Assembly (NCBI RefSeq): GCF_013426205.1
Contig: NC_089422.1
Span: 8,025,001 to 8,089,000 of the forward strand
Origin: Metarhizium brunneum
Taxonomy: Eukaryota > Ascomycota > Sordariomycetes > Hypocreales > Clavicipitaceae
Direction: 5' to 3'
DNA length: 64,000 nucleotides
Shown here: one piece after another, positions 1-11,919 of the stretch
Layout: each line of letters begins with the position of its first letter
How positions within the stretch are numbered: the first letter of the stretch is position 1
Made by a program: the position numbers and the translations under genes
Notes under the pieces: generated by a model
What the model was told of the DNA's origin: nothing
Database searches by the model: none
What the model saw: the letters and a program-made list of their open reading frames with translations, nothing else

Positions 1-3000
1 CCTGAAAGGCCTTGGTTACAAGATCTCTTTTCTCCTTTTGGACGTCCATAACCCGCTCTTCGACTGTTCTTTCCACAATGAGCCGCCAAACCGTTGTCTT
101 TCTGGTCTGGCCAAGACGATGAACTCTGTCGATCGCTTGGTCCTCAATCGCTGGTGCCCACCCTAAGTCTTGTTAGTTATGAGAAGTTGGCCTCAAACAA
201 AGTGGCACTTACAGCTGTCAGACAAAATGACAGTATCTGCAGATACAAGATTCAACCCGACACTGCAAACCGCCAAGCTAGCTAGCATGACGCGAGTTTC
301 GGCGTCGTTATCTAGTGCCCGGACTGCACGATCACGTTTCTCCGTGTTCATACTGCCGTCTATGCGGCTGTATTTGATTCCGGCGATATCCAATTGGTTC
401 TGGATTATGTTCAGAAATGACGTCCATTGGGAAAAGATGACCACCTTTGACCCATCCTTTTTCAATGTTGCCTGGAGAATCTGCATCATTGCCTCTGTCT
501 TGGAACTTTGAGTGGCCATATCAAAGTTCTTATCAAAGGAACCCTCTGCTGCTGGTTCAAGTAGACACTCATCCGAAAGTTTGTTTCTGCACATTGGGCA
601 TTTGTGTTGTAAATGGATAGCTTTTGTGATACAAACTCGGCAGAAAACATGCCCGCAATTTGTTATGACTGGAGCAGTGGGAACGTCGAAGCAAATGGAG
701 CAGTCTTCCTGACTCTCCAAGTAAAGCCGAAGAGCTTCCTGTAGCAATGCAGTATTCTTCTCATTGAATGGTACAGCTTCTTGGCCTTCGAACAGCTCCA
801 TCAGCTGGTTAATGCGGTCCTTGCATAGGGTCCAGTGGTTGCAACTTGGACGTCTTGTTAGCCTGCGTGAGGTCTCGAAGGGAAGAAGCGAATTTACCTT
901 TGTCGCAACCTTAAAAGCCGCTCTAGGACGCCTTGGAACTGTCCCTTCTGACCGGCTGCCTTGGCCTGGTAGTCTGCCAGAGCACCACGTGCCTCCGTAC
1001 TAAACAAACCGTCAACACCATGTCAACTTAAGTAGACGTCTTCATGAGTTACTCACAGTAATGCCTCATACTTCCTTTTCTCTTCAGGGTGGAAAGTGAT
1101 CCTATGAAGGTATTCCTTTTTTTCGGGTATTTTCAGATCTACAAATTTCATGTCCTTCTTGCGCCGTAGGCAGATATCCTGCATCAGAGCCTGCAGCATA
1201 ATTTCAGCGCTGGCATCACCGGAAACTAATCTCCTCGTAATTCTCGTATTGAAAATTTCTGGATGCTCGATGCCGCCGGTAATATGTAGAAACTTTATAA
1301 GAGACTGCAAATCTTTCACAGAGTTGATGCTGCGAACTAGTTAGTACCACCGAATTGCGGAGTGTTTAGCTATATCAACTTACATCGGGGTTCCAGTCAG
1401 TACCCATCGAGATTTGGCATTGATGGCACACGCGGCCAACGCGACCTTTGTTCTCGCGTTGCGGATTGTGTGCCCCTCATCGAGAACCACACGTTTCCAC
1501 TGTATGCTTTGTGACAGCAAAACTTGAGGAACATTTGAATCCTTTTCGCGGGCCAACTTGCCATAGCTTGTGATGACAACATCGAAGTTCATGAGCTCCT
1601 TCGCCCTCATTTTTTTGTCCCCATGGTAGACCAGCACGCTCGGTAGATGCTCCGACTTGACATGCCTATCGATCTGTTGTTGCCAGTTAGACATGACACC
1701 AACAGGTGCAACTATCAAAGTGGTACCGGAACCTCCTGTCAAAATCAAGCTGAGAATCTGAAGAGTCTTGCCAAGACCCATATCGTCGGCCAAAATCCCC
1801 CCCGAAAAGAGCTGGGGAGCTGTCGCGCTCACAAAGTCCGTGGCGACATTCCAGTAATTTCCTCTGATGTTCTGTTTCCATAATTGAACTTGGTTGCCTA
1901 ATTCCTTGGTCGGCAAAGCGGGGTTCTCCTTTGAAGTCATCCATGCTAATCCCTAGCCTAGTGTTAGCGAAGTCAGAGGGTTGACATAAAAATCATGCCA
2001 ACTTACTTGTAGTTGATAGGGCAATAGAGTTGCCTTCAGAGCAGCTGGCTGATCACAGCTGGGCATGTTACGCAAGTACTCTTCATCTGTAGCAAACGTC
2101 TTCAGAGCATCTATCCCATCTCGGAACTCTAGGGATTGGCTCTTTTTTAAGATATCCTCCAGAGATATCTCTGGCTCTTTGGGGCTTGCGGAACCCATGC
2201 CATGCGTAGTTCCTCCGGCCTTCAAGCCCATTACAGTCCTCTGAGCTTCTGACTCTTTTCTTGTCTTGTTGAGCTGAGTAGCCCTCACAAGTTTATCACC
2301 TTTCAGTGAATTTTCGATTCTGGTTCTTTCCAACGGATTACTAGGCCCATAAAAGGACAGCGTTACCGGGCAGTCGTATTGCCCTTTTGGTCCCGTGAGC
2401 TGTGCTTCAAGAAGGATATCTCCGCAGTCCTGTTCCCAAATGTTAATACTATGGCCTCGAGCATCTGAAAGAGGTGGCATACAATATACGGGGCGATTTT
2501 TTCCACAACTTTGCGTGGCAGATGTCCGATCTGTTGGTACATGACATTGTCAATGCGGATTGCGTTGCGATCATACTAAGTCTGAATGTTAGAGGACCTA
2601 GGTAAACTTGCTACATATAGCTTAACTTCCTGAAACTAACCTGATTTGCAGGTTCTCTGCGACAGAGCACAGCTTCCCCAGTGGATGCATGTCCTCTATA
2701 ATACTGAATGCCGACAATTTTCGTTTCTAATGCCAAGTGTAAGGGTTTGATTGTTGAACGAAATTAGAGTTTTCTTACCAAACGTGCCATAGAGCTCTCT
2801 GGCTGGCCCGTCGTCGTCCTGAGTCAAATCCAAAACCTCACGCTCGTAATCAGCCATCTGAGACGTCGTAAGAGGCTGACTGGAAGAAAGAGGTGGCCGG
2901 CCATTCTGCGATCCGGGACCTGGTAAATGGCCTGCCCCATTTGACAAAGTATTGTAAACAAATGTTCCACCTACGCCAGTGGAAGAGGATACGGGAGCAG

Positions 3001-3082
3001 CCGATTGACGTTTGGCCTGTCGACCTGAATCATCGCCAGTGAGGTCTACCACATTCAAGCCTCGTTTTCTGGGACCTGGCAT
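1..3082 (-). CDS. HLTF/Rad5-type HIRAN-SNF2-RING DNA translocase, C-terminus beyond left edge
   Basis: This is a nuclear SWI2/SNF2 ATPase with an embedded RING E3 ubiquitin ligase, a class that works in post-replication repair (fork reversal, PCNA polyubiquitination). The N-terminus begins at an ATG at 3082 and is disordered. A HIRAN domain follows (exons 2726-2641 and from 2575; [24 protein letters not shown]). The SNF2 N-lobe begins in the exon starting at 1952 and shows LLPYQLQ, the Walker A motif DDMGLGKT and a DEGH box (LDEGHTIRN). A C3HC4 RING (CSICFD, CGHVFC, CPMCR) lies near 580-700. The helicase C-lobe runs to the edge with WAPAIEDQA and RVHRLGQTR; the last visible residues are near VTKAFQ. 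Introns join cleanly at 2778-2727, 2640-2576, 2006-1953 and near 217-160, among others. HIRAN upstream of SNF2 with an internal RING favours HLTF/Rad5 over a Ris1/Uls1-type protein, but ortholog assignment needs phylogeny. Confidence 0.93.
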
Positions 3083-3862
3083 GGTGGCTGTGCTTGAATA
3101 TTGGGTTAGCGTCGAATGCTATTGTGAATAGAAGGTTAGAAGTTGGTTGGCACTTCAGATACTTACGACGATGTCGTTGGCAGAGTTCCTGGAGTGAAAA
3201 CAGCAAGATTGAAATGTAAAAAAGTATAAAAACTGAAACTTTCTAGAAACACTGCTTGACACCTGTCAATGCACTCGCAATTCACAATACAACAGCTGCG
3301 AATAGCACCGCTCAATTGACACTCCTAAGTCCTGATTATGCCTAGCGCGATCCCTGGGTTCTCAAACGCGACTGAAGCTCGCGCGAAATCACGTGGTGTC
3401 TTTTCTGCTAGTCATCAGCCAAACCAGCGTAGGCTGTCGGTCGGCCCACTAACAACCTATTCAGGGCTAGCGGCAATCACGCAATCGATGAGCCAGCCCA
3501 AAGGAAAGGTATGAAGAGCAACGACATCTCATCAACCACTTCTTTCTCTTTCAACTTCACTCCACACTCATTTTGGGACTCTGGAAGCATTCTAAGAACT
3601 GGGAGCTTTCATTGCATACCCTAATGTCATACTATCATTACAAAAAGACGTCGCTAACTCAGAATTCGGACCAGAATGCCCCGACTCCACAGCAGCCATG
3701 AAGGAAGCTTTGGGCCGGCAAGCCAGGGCTGAATGGCCTCGAGTGGGCAAAGAGCAGAGAAGAAGAAGGAAAAATCAAAACGCTGGACACGCCAAAGAAA
3801 CAGACATATGCCGACATGAGAACATCTTCGCACAGAGCGACCTTATCCCTTCCCTTGATCCC
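3083..3862. other. Intergenic: helicase upstream region and cysteine dioxygenase 3' region
   Basis: Both flanking genes are read leftwards, so this holds the 5' side of the helicase gene and the 3' side of the dioxygenase gene. A short 63-codon frame at 3698-3889 overlaps the dioxygenase end on the opposite strand and has no recognisable content. I see no further gene. Confidence 0.6.
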
Positions 3863-4656
3863 TTACTTGAGCAGACGACCGTACGCTGAGTAGTAATGGC
3901 ATCCAGGCACATGGCTACTCTTGCCAGTCTTCTCATCGAAGATGTGGCATCCCTCTTTGGCTACGTTAGGGGGAGTGTACACTGGCAAAGTTGCTAGTTA
4001 GTTTGCTGACAAGTGTTGCATGAGGGATTGAGCGTCGGCTAGGACGTACAGTGCAAGGAGACGGCAAAGTCGCTGCCCCTATTAGATACGCGGTGCAAGC
4101 CAAGTTCGTCGGCCATGTAAGTGACACCATTCTCTTTATATGTCTTCTCGGAGATGACCTGCATGGGTCCCTCGTCATCATCGTCTTCAGGAAAGGCGTA
4201 GCGGGTTTCAGTTAGACTGCCGTGCAGGATCTTCATCAGGCAATGAGCATTGCCGTGATCATGGATGGGACTCCCTTTACCGGGGGACCATACGAGAACC
4301 AACTATACATCGCGAGACAACGTCAATCAGTCATGTATTTGGAAAGGCACAGTCATCATCAGGCAGCGACAACTTACCAAGTTGCTCTTGCCATTGCCCT
4401 CGTCGACGAGATTGCGGGTATAGCCCCGACTGGCATCACCATAGGCATACTTGGACCATTCCAGGGGATTACTATCATAGTTGATCATCAGATCGGTCAA
4501 CGAGCCTACGTCCACATCATCCGAGGTTAGGCCTGATGAAGGGCCCAGGACCTTCTTCATCGCCAGGACGAGTTCCTCGAACTTGTCGGCCTGTGGGAAC
4601 GTCGCAGCAGACTTGCTGTTGATGGAGAGGGCGCTGGAGATGACGTCGATGGCCAT
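3863..4656 (-). CDS. cdo1: Cysteine dioxygenase, type I
   Basis: This cytosolic non-haem iron enzyme oxidises L-cysteine to cysteine sulfinate, the first step toward sulfite and sulfate. Three exons (4656-4378, 4302-4050, 3981-3863) give 216 residues, close to the usual CDO length. The iron ligands are the HDH pair (His107, His109) and His163 in GLHRVSN. Cys114 in AHCLMKIL is placed to form the Cys-Tyr cofactor, with Tyr179 in LYTPP as partner. The C-terminus has [10 protein letters not shown] and ends at LLK. The ATG at 4656 was chosen because it opens a compact MAIDV N-terminus; the frame continues upstream to another Met without family features. The gene is divergent from the sulfite pump at 6444. 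In dermatophytes CDO and Ssu1 are known to act together when cystine is broken down; joint action here is inferred from adjacency. Confidence 0.95.
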
Positions 4657-6443
4657 GATTGATTGCTCTAACGATGAGTGATTGATGATGCGTGGAGGGA
4701 ATATGGGACTCAAGATGCTTTTATGCATTATCTGACGATGGGCAACAACAGAAAAGGACAGCACGTCGACAAGGCATCAGGCGTTTCCTATCAGTGGAGA
4801 TGGGGGAAACGCCGACTCCCTACTGTGAGCCGCCAAGGTCACCTGAGTGTCTGGGTAGTGTCGGCGGATAGTATCACCGGCGTCAGACGGTGGGGTATCG
4901 TGTCCAAAACATTTTCGTCCGACCGCCCACGAATGGCCAAAAAGAGCAGGAATGGCTTCAATCGACGTGGGAAACCTTGAGGGCTGATGGGTTGCGACGA
5001 CGACGGTGCGATATGGTTGGTCACCTGCAGAGACGAAAAGTGGGCACCCCCGCCTGAAAGGCAGTGTTGAGATGCGCTCAAGTAGGCACGGATACCGGAG
5101 GCGAAGAGACGGCCGGGAAACAGGGAGCAAAGTCTGTGAGAGCCGAAGCGCGCACTGAAATTGGGCAGTGAGTAAGTATTTTACGAGAAGTTAATCATCA
5201 AAAGGGTTTAGTGTTCTATAATTACACAAGTAGAGTATTTTGCAGCTGTCGGGTGAGGTAGTTTTGAGACGGCATTTGATTATCCTCAAACTCTAAACTT
5301 TTGGTGCACCAATGCGAAATTAAGCTCATGGCCCGTAGGCAGCCCGATGACTCGAGTGGCCAGTAAAAAAAGTGGACAGAACTCGTGTCGAGGAACAGTT
5401 TTTTTCTATTTCCAGTCTACTTGGTACTTGTACTTGCTCCCAGCCAGTTGGTCTTGGTGACGACCAGACTCTGGAGCCACGCCCAAAGAGCGCTGAAAAT
5501 GGGTCGAAGGGGCGGGAATTCGGCACCGAGCGCGCCCTGGAGACGGCACCTGGGCACCCCAAGGGAAGGGACCAGTTGACACTAAGTAGTAGTCTGGTTG
5601 ACCGGGCCAGAGTATTGTGTGGCAGTGGACGCGACATGGAACACCAAGGCCGACCGCCGTCCACCGACAGCCGCCTTGCCGTTGTAGGTACGGGTACAAG
5701 TTGAGAACCACGATTCACTGCGGGATACTCCGTACAACGTACCTCCTAGGTACTTACTTAGGTAGGCGACCCGAGAGACGGCTTTATTCCCGCCTCCACG
5801 GCTGGCATTTCCGGCACTGATTATTATTAGTCACATCTCGGGGGCCGCCTCGGAGCAGAGTGGGCATCCCGCCCGACTTTGGAAAGTGGCTCTTGCATGC
5901 CGCGGAAATACAATCTTGACTTGACAGGTTTTTGCTAATCACGGCCGGCAGGCTCTCCCTGGTGTAACAAAGGACCACTGGCGCGAGAAGTACTCAGTGC
6001 TCAGCACTCCAGTGGCCCGGCATGGACAGCCGACGGGGACGCGGCACAGTCACACATGGCGACACAGGACACAGGGCATAGAATGCCCAACATGGAAGGG
6101 CCGCGTTAGTCTGGCCTTCCGGTACCCTACGGCGATGAGTAGGGCCAGCTGGCCGCAGGAAACGGCACCTGGAGGAGGGGGGCTTGGCGGCTGGCTGCAC
6201 AGAGGCGCTTTCTCCGGTCCAATGTCGGCTTGGACGGAGGCGTCAAGTTTTCTGCTGTGGAAAGCCATCCATCGGCCGCTTAAAAGGACGGCCCAGTCCA
6301 CGTCATTTTCGGATTCGTTCCCGTCTCGGATGCCGCCAGTATTTTGAATCCTTGCCAAGAAGATTTCTTTGGGGTGTCGAGAAAAGGCATTGCTTGTCCT
6401 TGGCACGTTACTTGGCGACACCTGCGATACCTGTCCAGCCACC
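4657..6443. promoter_or_regulatory. Shared divergent intergenic region of cdo1 and ssu1
   Basis: These 1.8 kb separate two divergently transcribed genes of one pathway and must hold both promoters. The region contains a TACTCCGTAC motif at 5726-5735, followed by a TAGGTA-rich tract at 5741-5766. Reading frames of up to about 150 codons occur on both strands between 4.7 and 6.5 kb, but none shows domain features or plausible splicing. I did not find a clear Cys3/MetR-type palindrome by eye. Confidence 0.6.
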
Positions 6444-8029
6444 ATGCCGGATGGGCTCTCGTACTTGTCGGAAAACTCAACCTGTGCCATGAGCACCCAT
6501 GACGGGGCCGACCACAACCCCAGCGAGATGGAAGACGGCGTGCCTGCGGGAGTCTCGCCGCTTGAAGAGACGCCGTGTCAGAAGAAAGCGAGGGAGGTGC
6601 AGGAACGGGGATGGCGGCGCATCATTCGCAACTTTACGCCTTCGTGAGTCTATTGCCGTCATGCAGGCCTTGTTGTTGCCCTGTACAGTAATTTGTGCTG
6701 GGACGACGGGACCGGTTATGAGACGGACGTGGGAAACTAACCATTGTTCCTGTCATAGATGGTTTGCAGTCAACATGGGGACTGGCATCGTTTCCATCCT
6801 CCTCCACAATCTGCCATATAATGGCCAATGGCTCCAGTTCATAAGTTACATCTTCTTCGGCCTCAACATCCTTCTCTTCGTAGCATTCTCATGCATCTCC
6901 CTGGTGCGGTATATCGCCTATCCCGGCATATGGCGGGCCATGATTTCGCATCCAGGACAGTCGTTATTCCTGGGTTGTTTCCCAATGGGTTTTGCCAGTA
7001 TGTCTCAGCGCCTCCATGATCCAACCACATCACATCACTCACTTGGGTTTTTTCTTTCTCACGCAACATGCTGACTTTGCACAAACAGCCATCATCAACA
7101 TGATGATATTCAGCTGCGCACAATGGGGCGACTGGCTCGTCTACCTCGCCTGGGCATTCTGGTGGATAGACGTGCTCCTCTCCATGGCCACCGCCATCAC
7201 CATGCCCTTCATCGTCATGCACCGCCATAAACCGGGCCTGAACAACACCACCGCCGCTCTGCTGCTCCCCATTGTGCCGACAGTCGTTGCCGCCGCCACC
7301 GGGGGCATCGTTGCCGAGGCGCTGCCCAACCACCATCACGCATTCACCACTTTGATTGCCTCCTACATCCTCTGGGGCATCGGCGAGTGTCTCTCCGCCT
7401 GCGTCCTTGCCCTCTACTTCCACCGGCTGACCATTCACTCCCTCCCGCCCAAGGAGGTCATCGTGTCCGTCTTCCTGCCCGTCGGGCCCCTCGGCCAAGG
7501 CGGCTTTGGCATCCAGCAGCTCGGCAAGGTGGCCGTGAAGCTGCTCCCGGTAACACCAGCCTTCAAAACAGTCGGCGTGGACGTCGCCCGCGGTGCTGAA
7601 ATCCTATACGTCCTAGGCGTATTTTTAGGCATGGTCTTGTGGGGGTTCGCTCTTGTCTGGGTGTGCTTTGCGCTCATCAGCCTGGCGACAATTCGCGATT
7701 TCCCCTTCAATATGGGCTGGTGGGGGTTTACCTTCCCGCTGGGCGTGTGGGCGACATGCACGAGCATGCTGGCGATTAACTTGGACAGTGAATTCTTCAA
7801 AGTTGCCACAACGGTGAGTTTGCGTGGATGTGCCGCGTTTCTTCAAGTGTCGTTCCACGTCTGCTAACTTGGGCGATAGATTATTTCGCTGTCCGTACTT
7901 CTTCTCTGGATGATGGTTGCCAGCAGGACGCTTCGTCTAGCCGTCAGAGGCGACTTGTTTTTTGCCCCTTGTCTCAAGGAACTCAAGGAGAAGGAAGAAA
8001 GGGAAGGAGACGCTGGTGAAAAAGTATGA
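6444..8029 (+). CDS. ssu1: SSU1-type sulfite efflux pump (tellurite-resistance/dicarboxylate transporter family)
   Basis: This plasma-membrane exporter of the TDT family moves sulfite out of the cell. Four exons (6444-6643, 6759-6997, 7089-7813, 7880-8029) join in frame to 437 residues. The family signature NFTPSWFAVNMGTGIVS spans the first exon junction, where the serine codon is split TC/A. About ten hydrophobic segments follow; also visible are PLGQGGFGIQQLG near the middle and FNMGWWGFTFPLGVW late in the protein. The N-terminus of about 60 residues is hydrophilic and probably cytosolic; the tail is lysine- and glutamate-rich. The ATG at 6444 gives the expected short N-terminal extension. 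The gene starts 1.8 kb from the divergent cysteine dioxygenase, which fits a role in exporting sulfite made from cysteine. Confidence 0.94.
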
Positions 8030-8554
8030 GGGCCTGTGTCTTTAGGAGTATAGGATCTGGATTCCGGGTTATTTATACCAAACCTCGGCTGTACATGTAT
8101 GAGGTTCTATTTGCATGGGGGCGTCCGCATAGCGATTTCTTTTTTTTTCTCCCTTTTGTAACAAGAGGAAGCATCTGGAGTTTTGGCAGAGCATGGTTGA
8201 ATAAAAGTCAAGGCGGACTATCACCATGGGGAAGATCTGGGGAGATAATAATCTACAAGTGGGCAATCTATGTTTGCAAGCCATCATGGGACCCTTGAGT
8301 GAAAATGGAATTCGAGCTGATAAGACAAACTCCAGTGGTTGGCTGGTGTTGGCGATAAGATAGCAACCCCAATGACGAGGGATTTCGCAACTCCGCGGTC
8401 GCCGGTAACAAGTCAAATTGAAACCCTGTATGCATTTTCTTGCTAGTAGTACTGTATGTATGTAATCTGTCCTTAAAGTTCCACCTGAAGCGCTATGCCA
8501 TGCATGTGTGATTGTGTAAATCCATGAAGAAAGAAAATATGTACAGCCATGTCC
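8030..8554. other. Convergent 3' intergenic region, ssu1/nca2
   Basis: The two flanking genes converge here. The stretch holds their 3' untranslated regions and a T-rich tract near 8141-8155. No gene is seen. Confidence 0.6.
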
Positions 8555-10640
8555 TCATTTGAGCCACCTAGCATACGCCCATCGGATTCGCTCCAATGCC
8601 TTGGTCTGCACTTGTATGCCCTTGATATTGGCCAGATCGTCAAGATCTTCCAAAAAATCCTTTTCAACATCCCGAGGCATCAAGTTCCTTGCATAGCTGC
8701 GCAGTATGTGTACTTCACATAGCAGCAAGCCGTGGTCCTTGTAGGATAAAACATTGTTCTCTGTCGGCCTGGCTTCCGATAATATTCTGTCGATGTTCCG
8801 CAGGATTCGCACAGCCCTGCCTGACTTCTTGTCTCGTCGCAAGCCGCTTCGTCCTCCAAATATGCCCCGTAGATACTGAAGCACACCAATTGACACCAAA
8901 ACTCCTGGCGTCAAGCCCACAAAGCCAAACACTAGCTCTTGGCTCTTCAGAAGAGAGTCAATGCCGGTCATGGCCACTTCCAAATCGACCTTGGTCTTTT
9001 GCACTTGAATCAGCAGCGACCGGACCAGGTCGCCGCGCACTGCGCCAACAAAGGGGCTGCGAAGGTCTTGCTCGTACGCCCTCAGCACGGGAGTCACATC
9101 CCCTTCGGCAACCTTGTTTCGAATTTCGGCAAGTTGAATATCCGTTATGGAGGAATTCCCTTCATAAGCAAAGTGCGGCTTGTCTTTGGCAAAATCCACC
9201 ACCATTCGTTCCAAACTTTCGCGGTCGGCTTTCAGACTATCTCGGCTCATGATAGCAATGTCACTTGTCGAGTCATGGCGGATAGTCCTGATAACCTTTG
9301 TCGTTGGCTGCACAACCCAGTTGAACCAAAAATCCCGGATTGTACCGCCAAGGTTCGTAATCCAGTTGATGATTTCGTCTTGACGGTTGATCAGGATGCG
9401 CAAAACGGTAGTAGACGACAAGACCCCCACCGCTGTTGGAAGCCAATATCTGATGAGTTGTGACGGTCGGCCATTCTCCCTAGCCAGACTCTGCATGTTG
9501 TTGAAATGATCCGGAAGGGTCTTGTCTATTATGCGCAAGAGCCGACGAGACAAGACAGCGGGGCGGTCCAGCGTGACACTCTCTTCCAAGTGCACGGACA
9601 ACTCAGGGTCTTCTTCCACACCGGCGAAGACTTTATCTTCAAAGTCATGAATGTTCACGTCCAGGGTACAGACTTCCTTCAGAACCATATCCATCAATGC
9701 AACGCTGCGCTCAACCACGCCTTTGAGATCATGACTGTCATGCACGTCTGCCTTGTCATCGTCATGACCAAACTGAAGCCCCTCGTCCATCAACACCCCA
9801 AGTCCGCTGGCTGTGATTTCTCGCAGCTTGCGAAGATGGGCTTGCTTTCGACGAGCCTCCGATCGACAAAACGCCACGGGTGAGAGGACCTTCCGTTGGA
9901 TGTTGGCAAAGGAGCGCTCTCGAATAGTGTCGCGCACAATGCCATAAAACTGACGCCATTGCTGCGATACGCCGGCGGCAGTAGAGTCGACAAATTCAAC
10001 GGGCGAGTCTCTGACGGACAGGGACTGCAAGCGCATCTTGCTGGCGCTGTATACTTCCAGGGTCCACGCCCAAAACCGAACTGGCGACGTCTGGACAGTA
10101 TAAAGACTGCTGTAGGTGTACGAGTTCAGCACATCCGACCAATACCAAATATCGTCGTTGAGTGGAATGATTTGATCCAGCAGGGAGTTGAGAATGGCGC
10201 CGTATATGTGGACGGTGGCCTTGGTTACTAGCAGCCATTCAATCTCATCCTCGTAAGCACTCTTGACCACTGGTTGCTCTGTTTGGTCAAGTTGGTTGAT
10301 GCCATGCGGTTGCAAAGATGGCAGCCCGGACTGCGCGAGGAGAGCCTTGACACGATGCAGTGGAAGCACAGAATCGGAGGCAGAAGTGGCACTCAGGGAC
10401 TGAACAATCCGAAGCAACTCATCCAACCTTGGAGAAGTGAGCGCCTCAGTAGTGACGAATGCACGCTCTTCTACATCAGACCGACCATCATCCGATGCGG
10501 CTTCTGATATCACCGGCAACCGATCCAGATAGGCATCCAGACGGCGTACTTGGCTGGGAACCAACGAAGGTCAGTCAACACGGGACAAAGGAGAACCGCC
10601 AGCAAATGGGTACTTGTACTTACTCAGACACCAGTGACAT
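8555..10640 (-). CDS. nca2: NCA2 family mitochondrial protein (nuclear control of ATP synthase)
   Basis: In yeast, Nca2 is a mitochondrial membrane protein needed for normal expression of the mitochondrially encoded ATP synthase subunits 6 and 8. Here 671 residues are encoded. I place the start at 10640: a 17-nt first exon (10640-10624, MSLVS plus a split Asp codon) is joined over a 70-nt intron to the long exon 10553-8555, giving MSLVSDQVRRLDAYLDRL. The alternative Met at 10564 lies inside the predicted intron. The NCA2 domain fills the C-terminal half: a hydrophobic segment near WLPTAVGVL, the MSRDSLKADRESLERMV block, GDLVRSLLIQVQK, a second hydrophobic segment (LVFGFVGLTPGVLVSIGVL) and RDKKSGRAVRILRNIDRIL. 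Confidence 0.9.
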
Positions 10641-11919
10641 GATACAGGACACCGACGATGAGGAGAAATGAGGCCCGTCAGCCGGAATCGAATGCCCTGG
10701 TGTGCGGCTTGGCTCACAACGCGGCGGGGGGGGCTAGTGCCAGACTGACAGAGCCTCAATCGGCATGGATCGAACCGACCAGGCGGGAAATCTGGTGATT
10801 CTGAAAGACGATGTGGGGGAGCGAATCAGGAACAAAGCAGAGGTCAGTCAGCAAAGGCGATTACAGTTGACAGGCTCGTCACACCATGCGTGGAGTGCCG
10901 GGACGACGAGCAGCCGACGAGGAACGATTATTGCTTTGTTTATTACTGAAAATAGCTGGGGCGGAAGAAACAAAAAGCAGACTTGGACGTGCATGACCAA
11001 GAAAGATCCCGTCAGATTGGTTGGCGGTCGCGTGGGGCTCCAGCCTGACGGCCCTCGTGTTCGGATTCGAGGCAGCAGGAGGGATTGGGGACAAGGAGCA
11101 AGAACGTTTAAGGCATTCAGCAGAGACAAACAAAGACGGGGGTTGTCAGAGAGAGAGACGTCAACTCTTTCTCAAACAAGTCGGACCACAGGTGGATTGA
11201 GTAAGTAGGTTAACAACTTGATGTTTTTCTGTGAAGACCACAACAATCGCATGGATGAGACCATCATCCATCCCAGAACAGGCAAACAGGCAAATTGGGT
11301 GGCAACGCGCCGTGGTGTATCACGACTGCGTATTCGTATTTTGTATCAAGTCTTATCGATATCGCAAGGTGACAGCTGGTTGGCTGCCGGAAGACGGGAA
11401 GCACTACTGGAGGTGGCACCATTCTCGAGCCACCCAACCAGCAGTGCTGAGAAAGTCTGCGCATTCTCGTGCAGTCGGTTCCTCGCAAGCCGACAGAATG
11501 GCCATGCTCCATCGGGGGGGCGATCATGTGCGATCTAGCACGGGCGGTACCTACCAAGTACCAGGCTGTGCATTTGCCGCTCCAGCCACAACCAAATGTA
11601 CCTAGAAGGGTCCTCAAAGAACTTCTGCGGGTGGCGGTTTGATTGCATGGTCCCCTGAGAATCTACACTAATCAGGCCAGAAATGAACGGGGAGCAAAAA
11701 TACAATGTTAAATGAACCGCGATAAAATCTCACACGTCCCCCACTGTCGCGGTTCCTCAGCTCAATCAATCACCTCTCTTCCTTGTGTGTCACTGTCTGT
11801 TTTCTTCTCATACACCTCTTGCGCATTGTTGTTTTCGCGCATACTCCTCATTCAGCATTCTGCTCTTTTTGTAATATCCTGCTTCCGACGAGACACTGCT
11901 TGTCTCGTCTATCGTCCCT
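10641..11919. promoter_or_regulatory. Divergent intergenic region nca2/erg25
   Basis: About 1.3 kb hold both promoters. A pyrimidine-rich tract at 11755-11850 lies just upstream of erg25 and resembles the CT-rich leaders common at fungal start sites. Frames on both strands (for example 11218-11617) show no protein features. Confidence 0.55.

Noticed and set aside
5326..6517. Several overlapping frames of 100-155 codons between cdo1 and ssu1
   Set aside because: They occur on both strands in GC-rich sequence, contradict each other and show no protein features.
10561..10564. NCA2 start at the Met in MVPSQVRRLD
   Set aside because: That ATG falls in a well-formed intron end; splicing from a GTAAGT donor at 10623 restores the family-like MSLVSDQVRRLD start.
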